Below are positions 33,840-46,000 of a stretch of DNA of 64,000 nucleotides, in pieces (position 1 is the stretch's first letter; the number at the start of each line of letters is the position of its first letter). This DNA comes from Holacanthus passer. Its lineage: Eukaryota; Chordata; Actinopteri; Pomacanthidae. The notes under the pieces were generated by a model. It saw nothing but the letters and a program-made list of their open reading frames with translations. It was not told where the DNA came from and did no database searches. A program made the translations under genes and the position numbers. The stretch is from assembly GCA_025331565.1 (NCBI GenBank), contig JAFREQ010000043.1, positions 3,295,001 through 3,359,000 on the forward strand. Reading direction: 5' to 3'.

Positions 33840-34300
33840 TGCTGGCTGGTTTGTCCTGTTCACCAGCAGCTGAATACACCGGAGATAAAGCAGCTCTCAG
33901 ATGGATCCTCCGTCCGGTCCGGTCCGCCGCGGCCGCCGGCGGATGCCAGACCGGACACAAAGCAGCCTTTGACGGGGTCGAGCCGCGGCTCGCACCGGGA
34001 GGCTGTCGGTTCATTAAAGCCTCCTCATGGTGGCTGTTAGTCACATTAACGTGGAGATAAATGCAAAACAAGCAGCTTCCGTGCAGCCTTTTATCAATAC
34101 ACGCTGCATGTCAAAGTAGCACCGGAGCTGAGGCGGGTTAAAGAAAATGTTGTATCTTCTGTGAGGTTGAAATGTTGAGTTACTTTAAAGATTTCTGCTT
34201 GGTAATAAGAGTAAAAATAAGAGATCTCCTCACCTCTTTTTGTGCCTCCCTGCGCCGCGTCAGCTGCTCAGATGAGACCCGTTTTTTTTATAAGAGATGG
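33840..34300 (-). promoter_or_regulatory. chst12: chst12 promoter and non-coding first exon
   Basis: A CpG-rich patch (33895-34010) lies beside a minus-strand TATAAAAA (34285-34292) and, about 50 bases downstream, a strong donor (AAAAGAG|GTGAGG, exon edge at 34234). This gives a short leader exon at roughly 34234-34262 spliced into exon 2 before the ATG at 31576. The TATA-to-donor spacing fits. The transcription start is inferred. Confidence 0.5.
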
Positions 34301-34678
34301 AGCGAGATCACGCCGAGTATCGCGAGAGTTCGGAGATGAGTGTTTTCTGCAGAGTGAGCTCATGAGGGGAAAAATGCACTTTTCTGGGTCACATCCAGCA
34401 TAACATGTCTGTGCTCTCGGATGATTTATGGAGACAGTCTCTCCTCCCCCGTTGCCTCCCCACAGGGGTGTGTGTGCTGAAAATAAGCTGCTGCAGCCTA
34501 CCTGCAAAAATAAAATGTCATCTTCACTCCAAGAAAATGAAGAGCACGAGAATGATGGAGGAGGAAATGAGGCTGTTTCTGTTTGCCTCAGGCTGATGTA
34601 TTTAAAATCCTGTTATTTGTGAGCTTGATTTATCCTGTGGGATCAAATGGAGCAAGAAGCCTCTACAGAGCATGCATG

Positions 34679-34703
34679 CACACACACACACACACACACA
34701 CAC
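34679..34703. repeat. (CA)n microsatellite
   Basis: Twelve CA units, about 400 bases upstream of the inferred chst12 TATA box. Confidence 0.9.
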
Positions 34704-36127
34704 CATCATCTGCTTTCCATCAGAGTCACACATTTCACCCCTGCTCCTGATTTTACTCTCAGTGCTGTGCTCTCATGAATTTGCTCAAAATAACTTTGTA
34801 CCCTGGCAGTGATACTACTTTGAACACACACACACACTGAATACGAACACTGAACACGAACACACCAGAGTACAACATATTAAAACAATATTTTCAGGAG
34901 AAGGAAGAGAGGGTGCAACTGAGATTATTAATAAACATCATTTCTAAGCACAGAGAAACATGGATGACGAAGAAGTTGGTACAGGCATGTCCTGGCAATT
35001 CTATGTTATGTATATAATCACATTTTATATTTATATTACTTTCATGTATTTTATTACCTTTTGATAATGATTATTACATTTTGCCATGCAAAACAGTGAA
35101 AGTACAGTAGAAAACTGCAGTGTTGTTGAATGAATTAAGTCTGATAAGAGCGTTATGGGGTTTCTTTTATAAAGTATGTGGCTGATATGAACCTTTTTGT
35201 TTTAGAAATACAGCACATTGGTGTATGCATGTCTCTCCACACAGATGAGGAGATTATCTAGCACCCTTATGAAAGCGGTTATTTTTAATCCCCCTCTGGC
35301 CTGCTCATTTTGGTCAAACTCAACCTTCTGGTGTCCTTTGAAAAACTGAACACTGATTTATAAGCTGCAAAAATCAACAGTGAGTCCATGCAGGTTTAAT
35401 GAGTTATAGATCATTTCGCTGAGTAAACCAAGAAACTGCCTTTTTACATGAATCCGATTTTTAAAATCAGTGAACTTGGACAATGTTTTGCATGTTGGAA
35501 TGAAATATAGGGTTTGCAATCAGCAGCTTCAATGCGAAGACGAAGAGCCACATAGGTGCAAATCATGATGTAATAAAACAGTAAAACAGGCTTTTTAAAA
35601 CACAGACTAACACCAACCAACGAATCCACATGCTTTCTGATGGCATCAAAGGTTGGTTTACATCAATGGACCCCAACCTGGGAGTCTGCTACACAAAAGC
35701 ATGTTTATTCCTCTCTTTTCTGATACTTTACTCTTTCTTGAGAAATACAGAATTGTTTCACTCCTTCAAGGCTGCTGACTTTATTCACACAAAACAATCT
35801 GAGAAGAGAAAATGACTTGTTGATTTAACTCCTCAAAAATAGACATTCAGCTGCTGATGAGGGCTCACAGGGAGATATTGCTTCATACTAAGAGGTCACA
35901 AGGTTCAGGTTGAGATCCTCTGGTTTACATCACTAATGCCTAAGTTTACCTTTATGGAAAAAAAGATCTCTTAAATTTATGCAAAGATGTCCTGATGTCT
36001 AATGTGGAGCAAACTTGCAATGTGTCCTGAAGAACATTAAACTTCACAAAACTACAACTTCCATGCTAACTAAATAAACAAGATGTGATTTGATTTTAGT
36101 CTCCATAGTGTGAGACTCAGACATTCG

Positions 36128-36143
36128 CCACTAGAGGGCAGTG
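36128..36143 (+). promoter_or_regulatory. CTCF-like motif, copy 3
   Basis: CCACTAGAGGGCAGTG, a better match to the CTCF core than copies 1 and 2, with the same orientation. It lies about 110 bases beyond the card11 poly(A) signal. Confidence 0.5.
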
Positions 36144-36254
36144 TAATCAATGTTAAGTAGGATCAGACAGCTTGCACAGCCTACTTTTAACACATTGCCT
36201 TTAAATGCTAAAGTTTTAAATAAAAACAGGATCCTTTTTGGTATTTGTCTTCTA

Positions 36255-36260
36255 TTTATT
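36255..36260 (-). terminator. card11: card11 polyadenylation signal
   Basis: TTTATT on the plus strand (AATAAA on the minus) about 210 bases after the card11 stop at 36467-36469. Confidence 0.55.
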
Positions 36261-36466
36261 TCTCTGAATGAAAGGAAAGGCACACATTTACAAAATATAT
36301 AATAATACATTTAATTTCTGTCTATAACAGAGTGTCCACACGTGCATGTTTGAGTCGGGGCATAAATATAATAATATGCATAAAAGCATGATGTACATTG
36401 TGTGTTTTGTGGTCCTCAGCTACACGTGTCTATTTTCGTGCACAGTGTGTATCTGTGTGTGTGTCT

Positions 36467-39400
36467 CTACAGGAGGTCCTGCTCCACCCAGACCATCTTC
36501 TTCTGCTCCTCCAGTATTCGGTCTTTGACGACCCTGATCAAGTCCTCCGTCCCTGCCCATGAGTCTGGCTCCAGGCTGGCGTAGAGGCAGGGGATGCCCT
36601 CCAGCTCCTTCTCTTTTGCCCGACACAACTTCACAAACTCCTCCTCCGGCTCCACGCGCAGAGGCAACTTCCTGTGTGGACAGGAAACAGGAAGGAAGCA
36701 GAGCTGCGGTGGTGATTGTGGTAACGTTTGGAAGCCAGTAATGAGATGAGATCCTGTAGACGCTTTGCAACAGTGTTTTTTTTGTACTTTGTTGTAATTC
36801 TCAGAAAGATTACACTGATAATAATAGGTCCACATATGATTTGTCTATTTAAAGGCACAATCAAGCAGAAAACAGGTCAAGATGCTCATCAACAATTACG
36901 CATCTCCACTAATATTACGCAGCTGCAGGACATATTTTATTTTAAGTGAGGTGCTTAATTCTTACATTTGTAGACAGGAAAAAGCTCAAGTTCAGCTTCT
37001 CTTATCACTGATTCAAGTTCACAATAATTGTCTGTCTGCAGGCTGCTGAACTTCATTTTGCAGTAAACCTCACATATAAATGCCTAGTTTAAGAAACAGC
37101 GGACTTGTTCTTTAGCTGCTTCAATCTCCTGCTTCAATCAGAAATGTAATGCAAGGATTGACGTGTATTTGCAGTTGGAAAAAAGGCTGTGGTTTGCAGC
37201 TGTGGGTAAGAGGCGGTGGATAAATGTGTGAGAGTGAGTGAGGTTGGTTAGGCCTACCGTAACTTCTTGATATTTTTCTCGCAGATCTTGACGTAGATGA
37301 TGATCGGGAAGATTTCTCTCCGCAGAAGGTCTTTGACGCAGCTCAGCTCAGCCTCCAGCAGGCAGTGTTTACCCTGGTGACAAGTGGAAAACATGGGCTT
37401 TACCAACAAATATAGATCTATGCTGTGTAACGTGGACACGTGCGTACATGAGTGAGCACACGGCGTCTCACATAACACAGTGAAAAATACAACTTTTTCA
37501 GATGGGATCATGTCTGCTCAATCAGATCTTTGAGGACGTAGCGGTACTTCTCATATATGAATGAAAGGAACAAAATCAAATCAGAAAATCACAACTTTTT
37601 TCTCCTCTGTTGGCCAAAGATGGACAATAATTGATTTCATGCATATATCTATCACAACATCAACAACAACAATAATAAAAGACTGATAAATAAAAACTTC
37701 AAAAAGGACAAAAGGAATAACGAAATGTTCCTGAGTCCATGTATTAATCTCCTTTATATAATCATGTGTTTGACAAAGTGTTGAACCTCTCTCCATCCTC
37801 GCTTGTGAACGACTGAGTCTTTCCAGGATGAACCTTTCATACCCAATCATGATACTATCACCTGTTACCAATGAACCTGTTTACCTGTGGACTGATCCAA
37901 ACAGCTGTTTTTGGATCAGTCCACAACTTTCACAGTCTTTTGTTGCTCCTGTCCCAACTTGTTTGAAACATGTTGCTGCCATCAAATTCAGAATAAGCAG
38001 ATATTTACAAAAATCAGTGAAGCTGATGAGGTCAAACATTAAATATATTGTCTTTGTGCTGTTTTCAATTGAGTGTGTGTCAAAAAGGATCAGCAGATTA
38101 TCACATTCTGTTTGACTGATGTTTGTCCAAACCTTTTGGGAATCAGAGTTGTATGAGGGACATTTTTTAAAAAGGACAAACACAAAACCAGAAAAATGGA
38201 GGTGCACACACACACACACACACACACACACTTACACACACGCATATAACCACGCTAGTCAATAACAGCATACCTTAGCAGCAACAGCCTCTATGTTTTC
38301 TCGGGTGATGCATTCAAATGTGGCGTGTTTCTCTTTGTAGTGAATGAAGGGCTCCACGTTCTGTTTCAGATGAAACTCTTCTTTGGACAGAGTGTCTAAA
38401 CAGTAGAACACATACTAGAGTGAAATACAATAGTGGAGAAAGAAAAAATATATAAATTCTAAATATGTTAAGAAACAGGAATGTGCTGTGCTCATTCACC
38501 ACAGCGCATTGAAGGAACAGAAACCTTTGAGGGTTTTTTTTGCCCTGGGGAATCTCCACATAACCAAGAGAGCCAGATGTTCAACTGTCTGACCCCCCCT
38601 GTCCTGGGAGCAGTTGGTTTGTCATGGGAATGGAGTGTTAATTTTCTATGGGCTGGACAGTACGAGCAACTTTTTCACCTTACAGGAAGTCAGCTGATTT
38701 AGGTGCAATATCTAAAATATCCCTAAATGGACATTTAAACTCCTCTGTGTCACTGTCATCATCAGCATCATCACCACCCTCATAATTATCAACTGGGCCA
38801 TCTTCCATCCTGCCCCCGCTGTCTCTCTGGTTACACTTCTTAACATTTACACCACAGTGCAGTACAATACCTGACCTGAATCCCAATAGTAGCTTCCTTC
38901 ACTCTCCTCCTCCCTTAACTCCTCATCTCTCCACTATCTCCTCTATCTTTGAGTCACAAAAGGTGGAAATACGCCAACGATGTGGAAATATTCCTTTGAC
39001 TGACATGTTTTGCAATGAGATTACTCGCGTCATAAACTGACCTGGTTTGCAGATATTAAAGTCCATGGCTCCCCCCATGTTGAGAATTTTCTGGATAATG
39101 GTTTTGGCGAGAGCAGTGGGAGTGAATAGGACCGGTCTTCTCCTCTGGGTCCGCTGGGGGGTGACGGGGCTGTAGGGAATCAGGTTCAAACTCCTGCTCA
39201 GCTCGCTGTCTGGGTCAGCAGCGTCTGTTTACAGCACACATACAAGATAAGATAAGATAAGATAAGATAAACCTTTATTTGTCCCACAGTGGGGAAATTT
39301 ACAAAAAAGAGGTACACACATTGATACACCACTGGGCATAAAGACAAGGTAGCCTAAAGGTCAATGAGGTCAGTTATTAACCAGATTATCTATTTAAATT

Positions 39401-42400
39401 TAAATTTTTAGTCTTTAGTTAACCTGACCTTTGTAAACCACAAACCATTGTATACCTATAATATGGATATCAGACTGAATATTTACACAGAACACACTTT
39501 GTTTAAATGTAATAAAACTGCCTTCAGCGAAACACACTCATATTCTCGTATTTCTATTCTTCATCTGTCATAGTTTTTAATTTTTTTCTTTCCCCTTTAT
39601 CAACCTTTTCAGCTCCCCTTTAACCCACTTCATCTTCATTCATACTTTGACCTAGAAAGTTAACTAAAACTTTGAACCACCCTTTTTACTTGATCATATT
39701 AATTCAGCTTTTTAAAATATTTCATAATTTCTCTGTAATTGCAGTACAGGTCTTTTGATCTATTCAAACAGATTTTTACGCTGTAATGCACAAAATGTTC
39801 AAACCACACACTCAATAGAGACTTCAACTGTCCCATTAACTTACACCTTAAATGGCACTTCAGCTGCTTTCACCTGTTACATGTCAGTGTGGTACTTGAA
39901 CTGATTTTTATTCTTCAACAAACACTTCAGCTACTTTAAGATCTTGTACTTCAACTGCTTACAGTACACACACTTCAGCATTTAAGCATTTAAGTTTGCA
40001 CAGTTTTTATCACTTATTGACAACTCAACTGCTTTCATGGTTACAGGCCTACTGACATTTCAACTCCTTTAAGTTGTTACTCTTTAAATTGACAACACAT
40101 CTACATTTACCACTTGCAGGTCAACTGACATTTTAACAGCTTTTTCAGCACTTTCACTTCAACTTTTCAGTGCGTGCATGTAAATTTACACTTCCAGCTT
40201 CATCAGCTTACGGTTAAACTGATTTTTTTAAACTACTAATTCAGCTAGTTTCAAGTGTTAATTTTTAGCAGCGTGCCCACGTAACTTTCTTTTCAGATAT
40301 TTTTGCCCTTTCTAGGTGTTGCTTCTGGTTGCTCATGTGGAGTTTTGTTCCCCCTGCGTCACTTTGCACTCACCTTCTGGTCTAAGCGCCTCAAAGCCTT
40401 GTCTGGGTAGTGTTGTGCTGCCGGAGTTGATGAGCCTCACACGTTCACTACTGTTCATTCGCTTGTACTTGATATCCACCTTGCTGACAAACTACAAATC
40501 AAAACCGATGCAAAAAAGTATTACTGGAGGCATCTTAGCTATATTATAATGTGTAATGCTGCACATTCACTGTAGGAAAACCGCTCCCTACCAGCTCCAA
40601 TGACTGTAAGACTATTTTCACAACATGTGTTTTTATATAAAATATACTGAGCATCCAAAATGACACCTGATTTTTTAAGATTTTATGGATGCTTTGATAT
40701 TGTTCTGCAGTTTTAAAATGGCTGCAAGAATGTGCTTGATTTTTTGCACCATTGCACTGAAAAGACTATAGTCTTGTTCTACAACAGGAGGTTTCGCTTG
40801 TGCTTCATTACCTGTAGTATCTGAGTGAGGAAGATGCTGGCTCTGGACAAGCGTGGGCTGGATTTAGGATCAGGAGAGGAGCTGCATTCTTCTGGCTGCA
40901 AATTGTGCTGCACAGGCACATACATACAACTTATATATCAAACACTAGGACAGGTTAAACAAGATTTTATTTTTAAAGTGACGCATAATTCTGACTCAAA
41001 ATAATGAAGAATTTACAAAATATTGAGAAATAGATTAGATAGAAAAATGTAAATACATCATCACACAGTCATTGGAAAGTTGCAGGGCTTAATCAAAAGT
41101 GGGGATGTTCAAATAACATTTTTAATCCTGATCATTTAATATAAAATATCTGCTTAATCACTGCTATTGATTTTCTATCATATTTGGATTTTCTTTTTCT
41201 GTGTAATTATGGCATTTTTGTTTGATTTTCCCCGACACATCTGCATACTTAGGATACAGTAAACCTACATTCAAATTCATAACAAATAAAAACATGGCAG
41301 CAGAATGAAAAAAAGAACTTGAAACAAAGGTGGTTTCCTTTGATGGTTTCCTAAATCTTTTAGAATTGTATCTGTGAAGAAGTGTTTTTGCTTTGGTCAA
41401 TTAGGAAATGTTGCTATATCATTACTATATATACAAATAAATGAGTAAGGTTTTTTTACTTAACTAAAAAAGACAAGAAATAGTTCAGGAAGTTTCGTAC
41501 CCGACTGTTGCGGTGACTTTCATTCTCTTCTTTCCCTCCTCGCAACACTAACTTCTGAATCTTTACCAGGAGCAGCTGCTGGGCCCTGCGTTCACACACA
41601 TTCACACACAAGTCTTCATAAAATTATAACTTCAACTCTTTACACAATTAAAAAACCTGCATTCATTCTTGTGCTTCATGGTGACAATAAGAGATTGTGG
41701 GTATGAAAACATACAGAGGCCTGACTGTGTGTCTGTGTGTGTGGCTGGATGTTGCTGCTACATTGGGCAGATCAATGAAACTTTGAAGATGTCGAACCCT
41801 CAAAACCCCTGTGAAACATTGCATGGTTGCTCAACTGTTACATCACTTTTGCATCATGCTCAGTATCCGGCAGCACTAAAGCAGAACAGGTGCATGGTTC
41901 TCGATTACTTGCAGCATTTAAATGGTCTATGACACCATGCATGGTTTGTAGTGTGTTCTTTAAATATGCAGCTTTCATATCCTAAACTAAAGTTTACCCA
42001 GCTCTCGGTCTTAATGTCATTATGAAAGAACTTCTTTGTACCGTGAGTTGCTGGGTACGGTGCCACGGTCGGGCAGGTCGGAGCCGGTGTAGGGGTCGAC
42101 ACGGGCGCACAGCCACTCACAGCGGCCCTGGTACCTGGTGTCCAGCACGTGCAACACCTCGTCACAGCGCACGTTCAGAGTGCAGCTGTCTGATTGACCA
42201 GAGATGTTGAGGTTGACCCGGATGTAGAAGGAGTCGCCAGAAGCCAACGTGCCGTCCCCCAGATCCCTCTGAAGGCGACGGAAGGCTGGAGCGCACAGAC
42301 ACACATTTGAATTTACATATACAGCGTGTGTGTGTGGCACAAATAGATATATACACTTAGAGCACTTACAGTCGTAGTTGGCTCGATAGTGCAGCCTGAC

Positions 42401-43016
42401 TGGTCCAGAGCAGTGCTGCAGCGTCCAATGAGCTTCTTCCTGAGTGCTGGTATCCAATGAAATGCTTTGGTTCTCGCCACGTATGCATCCTTCAAGCTTG
42501 TCACAGACAGAAGACAGATGAATGCCAGATTAAAGTATTTATGTCTTTGGTGTTTCGTGTCTAATTTTGGCACTGCTGCAAAATAGTCCCTTGATTATAG
42601 ATAATGCACGTGAAAATATAAAAAAAATAAACAGCTGTTCATGGTAATTTTTCTCAAAGTTTTACCCTCTAGATTTGTTACTCTTCTTCAATATCCATGC
42701 ACGTTCTAGGTTTTTGCTTTTACTTTTCCACCTGTACGGCCAGTGGTTTTAATTCGACAAAAATGTGTCCGTGTGAACATGGAGTTTCAGCCATGCAGTG
42801 AGCTAACTACATACCAACAGGAGGTGGTGGCCTTCTCGTAGCCCCACCTTCTCAGCGATGGAGCCTGACTGGACGGAAGAGATGAAAATCCCGCTGTCGT
42901 TGCCGCCAACCAGAGTGATGTCCTTCAGCAGGTTGTCGCCTGGCAAGGACAGCTCCTGCACCGGCTTCGGGGAAAAGCTGATCCTCGAGAAGGAGGACAG
43001 AGAGGGACGGAAAGGC
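36467..43016 (-). CDS. card11: card11 exons 15-24: PDZ-SH3-GUK MAGUK module
   Basis: Exons 42815-43016, 42370-42496, 42042-42285, 41501-41585, 40812-40907, 40374-40491, 39042-39224, 38274-38395, 37258-37373, 36467-36671. The PDZ includes ITLVGGNDSGIFISSVQSGS and KVGLREGHHLLL|LEGCIRGE. The SH3-like part has ASGDSFYIRVNLNISGQ and EWLCARVDPYTG. The guanylate kinase-like part has RRRPVLFTPTALAKTIIQK, GGAMDFNICK, HCLLEAELSC and the C-terminus RILEEQKKMVWVEQDLL. No catalytic guanylate kinase function is expected. Introns 20 and 22 hold transposon or LINE debris. Confidence 0.95.
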
Positions 43017-46000
43017 CTGCACACAGACGCACAAACACAGATTCACACAAAGATGTTCGACAGTCGAAGATGTTTATGAGCGAGCCTGACCTGCAACTGT
43101 TGTTGTGCGTGTGAGTGTCTGTATTCTACCTCTCCAGAGAGAGTTTCCTGAAGATACTGTTGACCTGCTCCAGGTCGTAAGTGTCCATCCCTTCTGACTG
43201 ATGGGACGAGGAAGATGAGTCAACAGAAGGTGGACCAGGCTGTACTTCGTCATCTATGGAAGGGACAGACAGAGAGATTAATAGATAAAGTGTTAGAAGA
43301 TCAATACAGTCAAAAGCATCATTAGTACGATTTAGACCAATGTATAAAAGTATACTTTACCAAACTCCATGTTGTCACTATCAAAGTCTGAGAGGCTGAA
43401 AGAGACCAAACATCAACTATTCTGAAGCAATTTATAACAGGAAATTAAATACAAATGCATGAAAGAGGATTAAATGATGTGGCATTGTCACCATCGATCA
43501 CATTTGTTAAACAGTACAGATGAACTGACATGTACAATCTGTTTGGGTCTGTGGCTACCTGCGGGGGTGGAAGTCGTGTTCCTTCTCCCTTTCTCTGCGG
43601 TACAGCGATGCTTTCTCCGGAGGCTCGGGGACTATGGACAGGATGCTGTCATGGCGGTTACGTAGCTGGAGATTTTAAGCAGAAGTTCAAGTTCAAGTTT
43701 GTTATGTCATTGTATTAGAGTTCATCAACCTATTTGGCTAACATGCAAAAATACATCAGATAAGAATTTTTGCCAAACACACAATAAAGCAAATTGGACT
43801 GTGGTCATGTTTTGAGAGAGTAGATCTCACCATATTTGGCCTGTTGGAATTTTCCCCTATATTGAAGGGGAGTGAGGAAGAGGACGGGGAGAAGGAGGAG
43901 GAGAGCGGTGGAGCTGAGGAGGGTGGATAGGTCGGAGACATCGGGAAGCAGGGGGAGGCAGGGAGGGAGTGGCTGTTGGCGTGCAAGTTTGGCATCTGGA
44001 TTTCTAGACAGTCTCCTCCGTTGACTGACAGAGCTGAAAGTTGGAGACAGAAATGTGGATGAGCTCACACAAAGGAAACTGTTCTGGCAAAATATACCTT
44101 CTGAATGAGCTGTATGTGATACCTGCAGGGTGAGTGACCTCTGAGTTGACATGATGGTCTTTGGCTACACAGACTGGAGACCTCACTCTGTTCTAAAACA
44201 CAAACCACAAAAGTCTTTTAGTTACTGTAAGACACAGGATTGTGTTTATCAAACAGGTAAAAGTGACATTTTGGACTTTAGTCTGAAAAACAAATGTATT
44301 TATATTAAGTTTGATAAATATGGGCTCTGGCCTTTGCCATAATGTCCAATAAGTCAAAAAGTAAGTAAGTGTGATTAGTGGACAGTGGCTGACCCCTGCC
44401 TTGAGGTTGGGTCTGCGTTTGAGGCGTGGCTCCTCCGATAAGAACTTATCCTCTGGAGACTCATCACTGGACCATTCTGATTGGCCCGGGATGGGTTTAA
44501 ACTCCTCCCCCTGAGAGATGATGGTCGGAGGCAGGTCCCTCGGCAAACTCTTCATGAACAGAGAGCATGAATGAAAACATTGGCAGATTTTGTAAATACA
44601 GATACATTGAACAGACTTGCTAGCTGAGATGGGTGCTACTGTGTCCAACCTGGTCCGAAACCACGTCCTTTGACAGCCGTCGTAGGCGAGACTCCAAGGT
44701 GACCAGCTTGGCCTCTTTGCGTACCATCTCAATATGGAGCTCGTCGCTCTTCTCCTCCAGCTCTCTGATCTGCTTGCGATATTTGTCCTTGTCAAGGAGA
44801 CTCTGGGAGAACTGGTGCTGGGCGTCGTCTCTGGCTCGAAAGGCCTGGACCGGTGGGGGAACGGAGGTAAGCAATACAAGAACAAAAAAACCCTTCCTTG
44901 TCATACACACAAAACATGGGCAAAATTGCAAACAGTGGCAAAAAAAAATCAGTGTGTATGTGTGTGTATGTGTGTGCGCTTTCACCTGGTCCCTCTCCTT
45001 CTCCACCTCCTTCAGCTGATTGGTGATGGTGTCCATGCGGTGGCGATACATCTCACAGTCCTTCTGCAGTGTGGAGCTCTTCAGCTCCAGATCCTCCTTC
45101 TCCTCCAGGTACTACACACACACACACACACAGACACCACATGTGGTGTGATTAAAAGTGTATTAGAATAAGGCAGATACGGGAAGAGAAACACAAAGGG
45201 AGAAAGTAGAAAGACCCGATTATTCAGAGAAAGAGCCCCTAGATGGGGTTTTTTGCACAGGGTGTGTTTCACAGATGGTCTCATGGGTATTAGACTCTCT
45301 GCTCATGAGTTTGTGTATTTAGGTTGTGTTTTTAGCAACCTTTGTGCGTTCCCACCCCTACTCCGCTTCACATTCACACAATGTCAAGCATATCATAGCA
45401 ATCATATCAAACAAGGACTCAAACAAGCAACAATCTACTCATAAGATCACTTATCTCATTTCCGCACCTTATCTCTCATGTCAATATCTGCTTGCTTGCT
45501 TTGTTTGTGATGTGTGAGTGTGTTACCTTATCTCGTAGTTCCTCTGCCTGTCTGACTTCTTCATGGAGGTTGTACAGGCGGTTGACCAGATCCTGTCTGT
45601 CCTCTAATGCTTCCTGTCTGTCATGCTCCAGAATGTCAAGGATGGCCTTGTCTGTGGCAGGTAGGGGGCCAGGCTGCGTGTTCAAGAAAAGCACACGTTG
45701 TTGAGTATGGACCTTGAATAAGTGGCTGCTGGATCATTTGTATTGGACAGCCATAAGAGAGGGTCTGACAAACCCATTGAATCTGCACTTCCTCCCAGAC
45801 CTACTTCAGACACTTTATAGCCTTCAACTTTACTGTTTTGGTTCCCTCTTACTTGTCTAATTAGATTCATTTCATTAACAAAAAAGGCTCCACTGGCCTG
45901 AAGTGGTCAAAAAAAGCAGTTCATACAAGTTTAGGTTGTGAGAGGACTGTGACATAACATGTGCTGTATGTCATTATATACATTCAAATAAAGAACACAA

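Larger units (their letters stand above)
34303..36250. other. chst12-card11 intergenic region
   Basis: No gene recognised. It contains a (CA)n microsatellite at 34679-34703 and one CTCF-like motif at 36128-36143, and is otherwise AT-rich. chst12 and card11 are both on the minus strand, so this separates the card11 3' end from the chst12 promoter. Confidence 0.5.

Noticed and set aside
44193..44885. 230-codon minus-strand open frame
   Set aside because: It is read-through of two card11 exons in a wrong or intronic frame; the spliced exons explain the sequence better.
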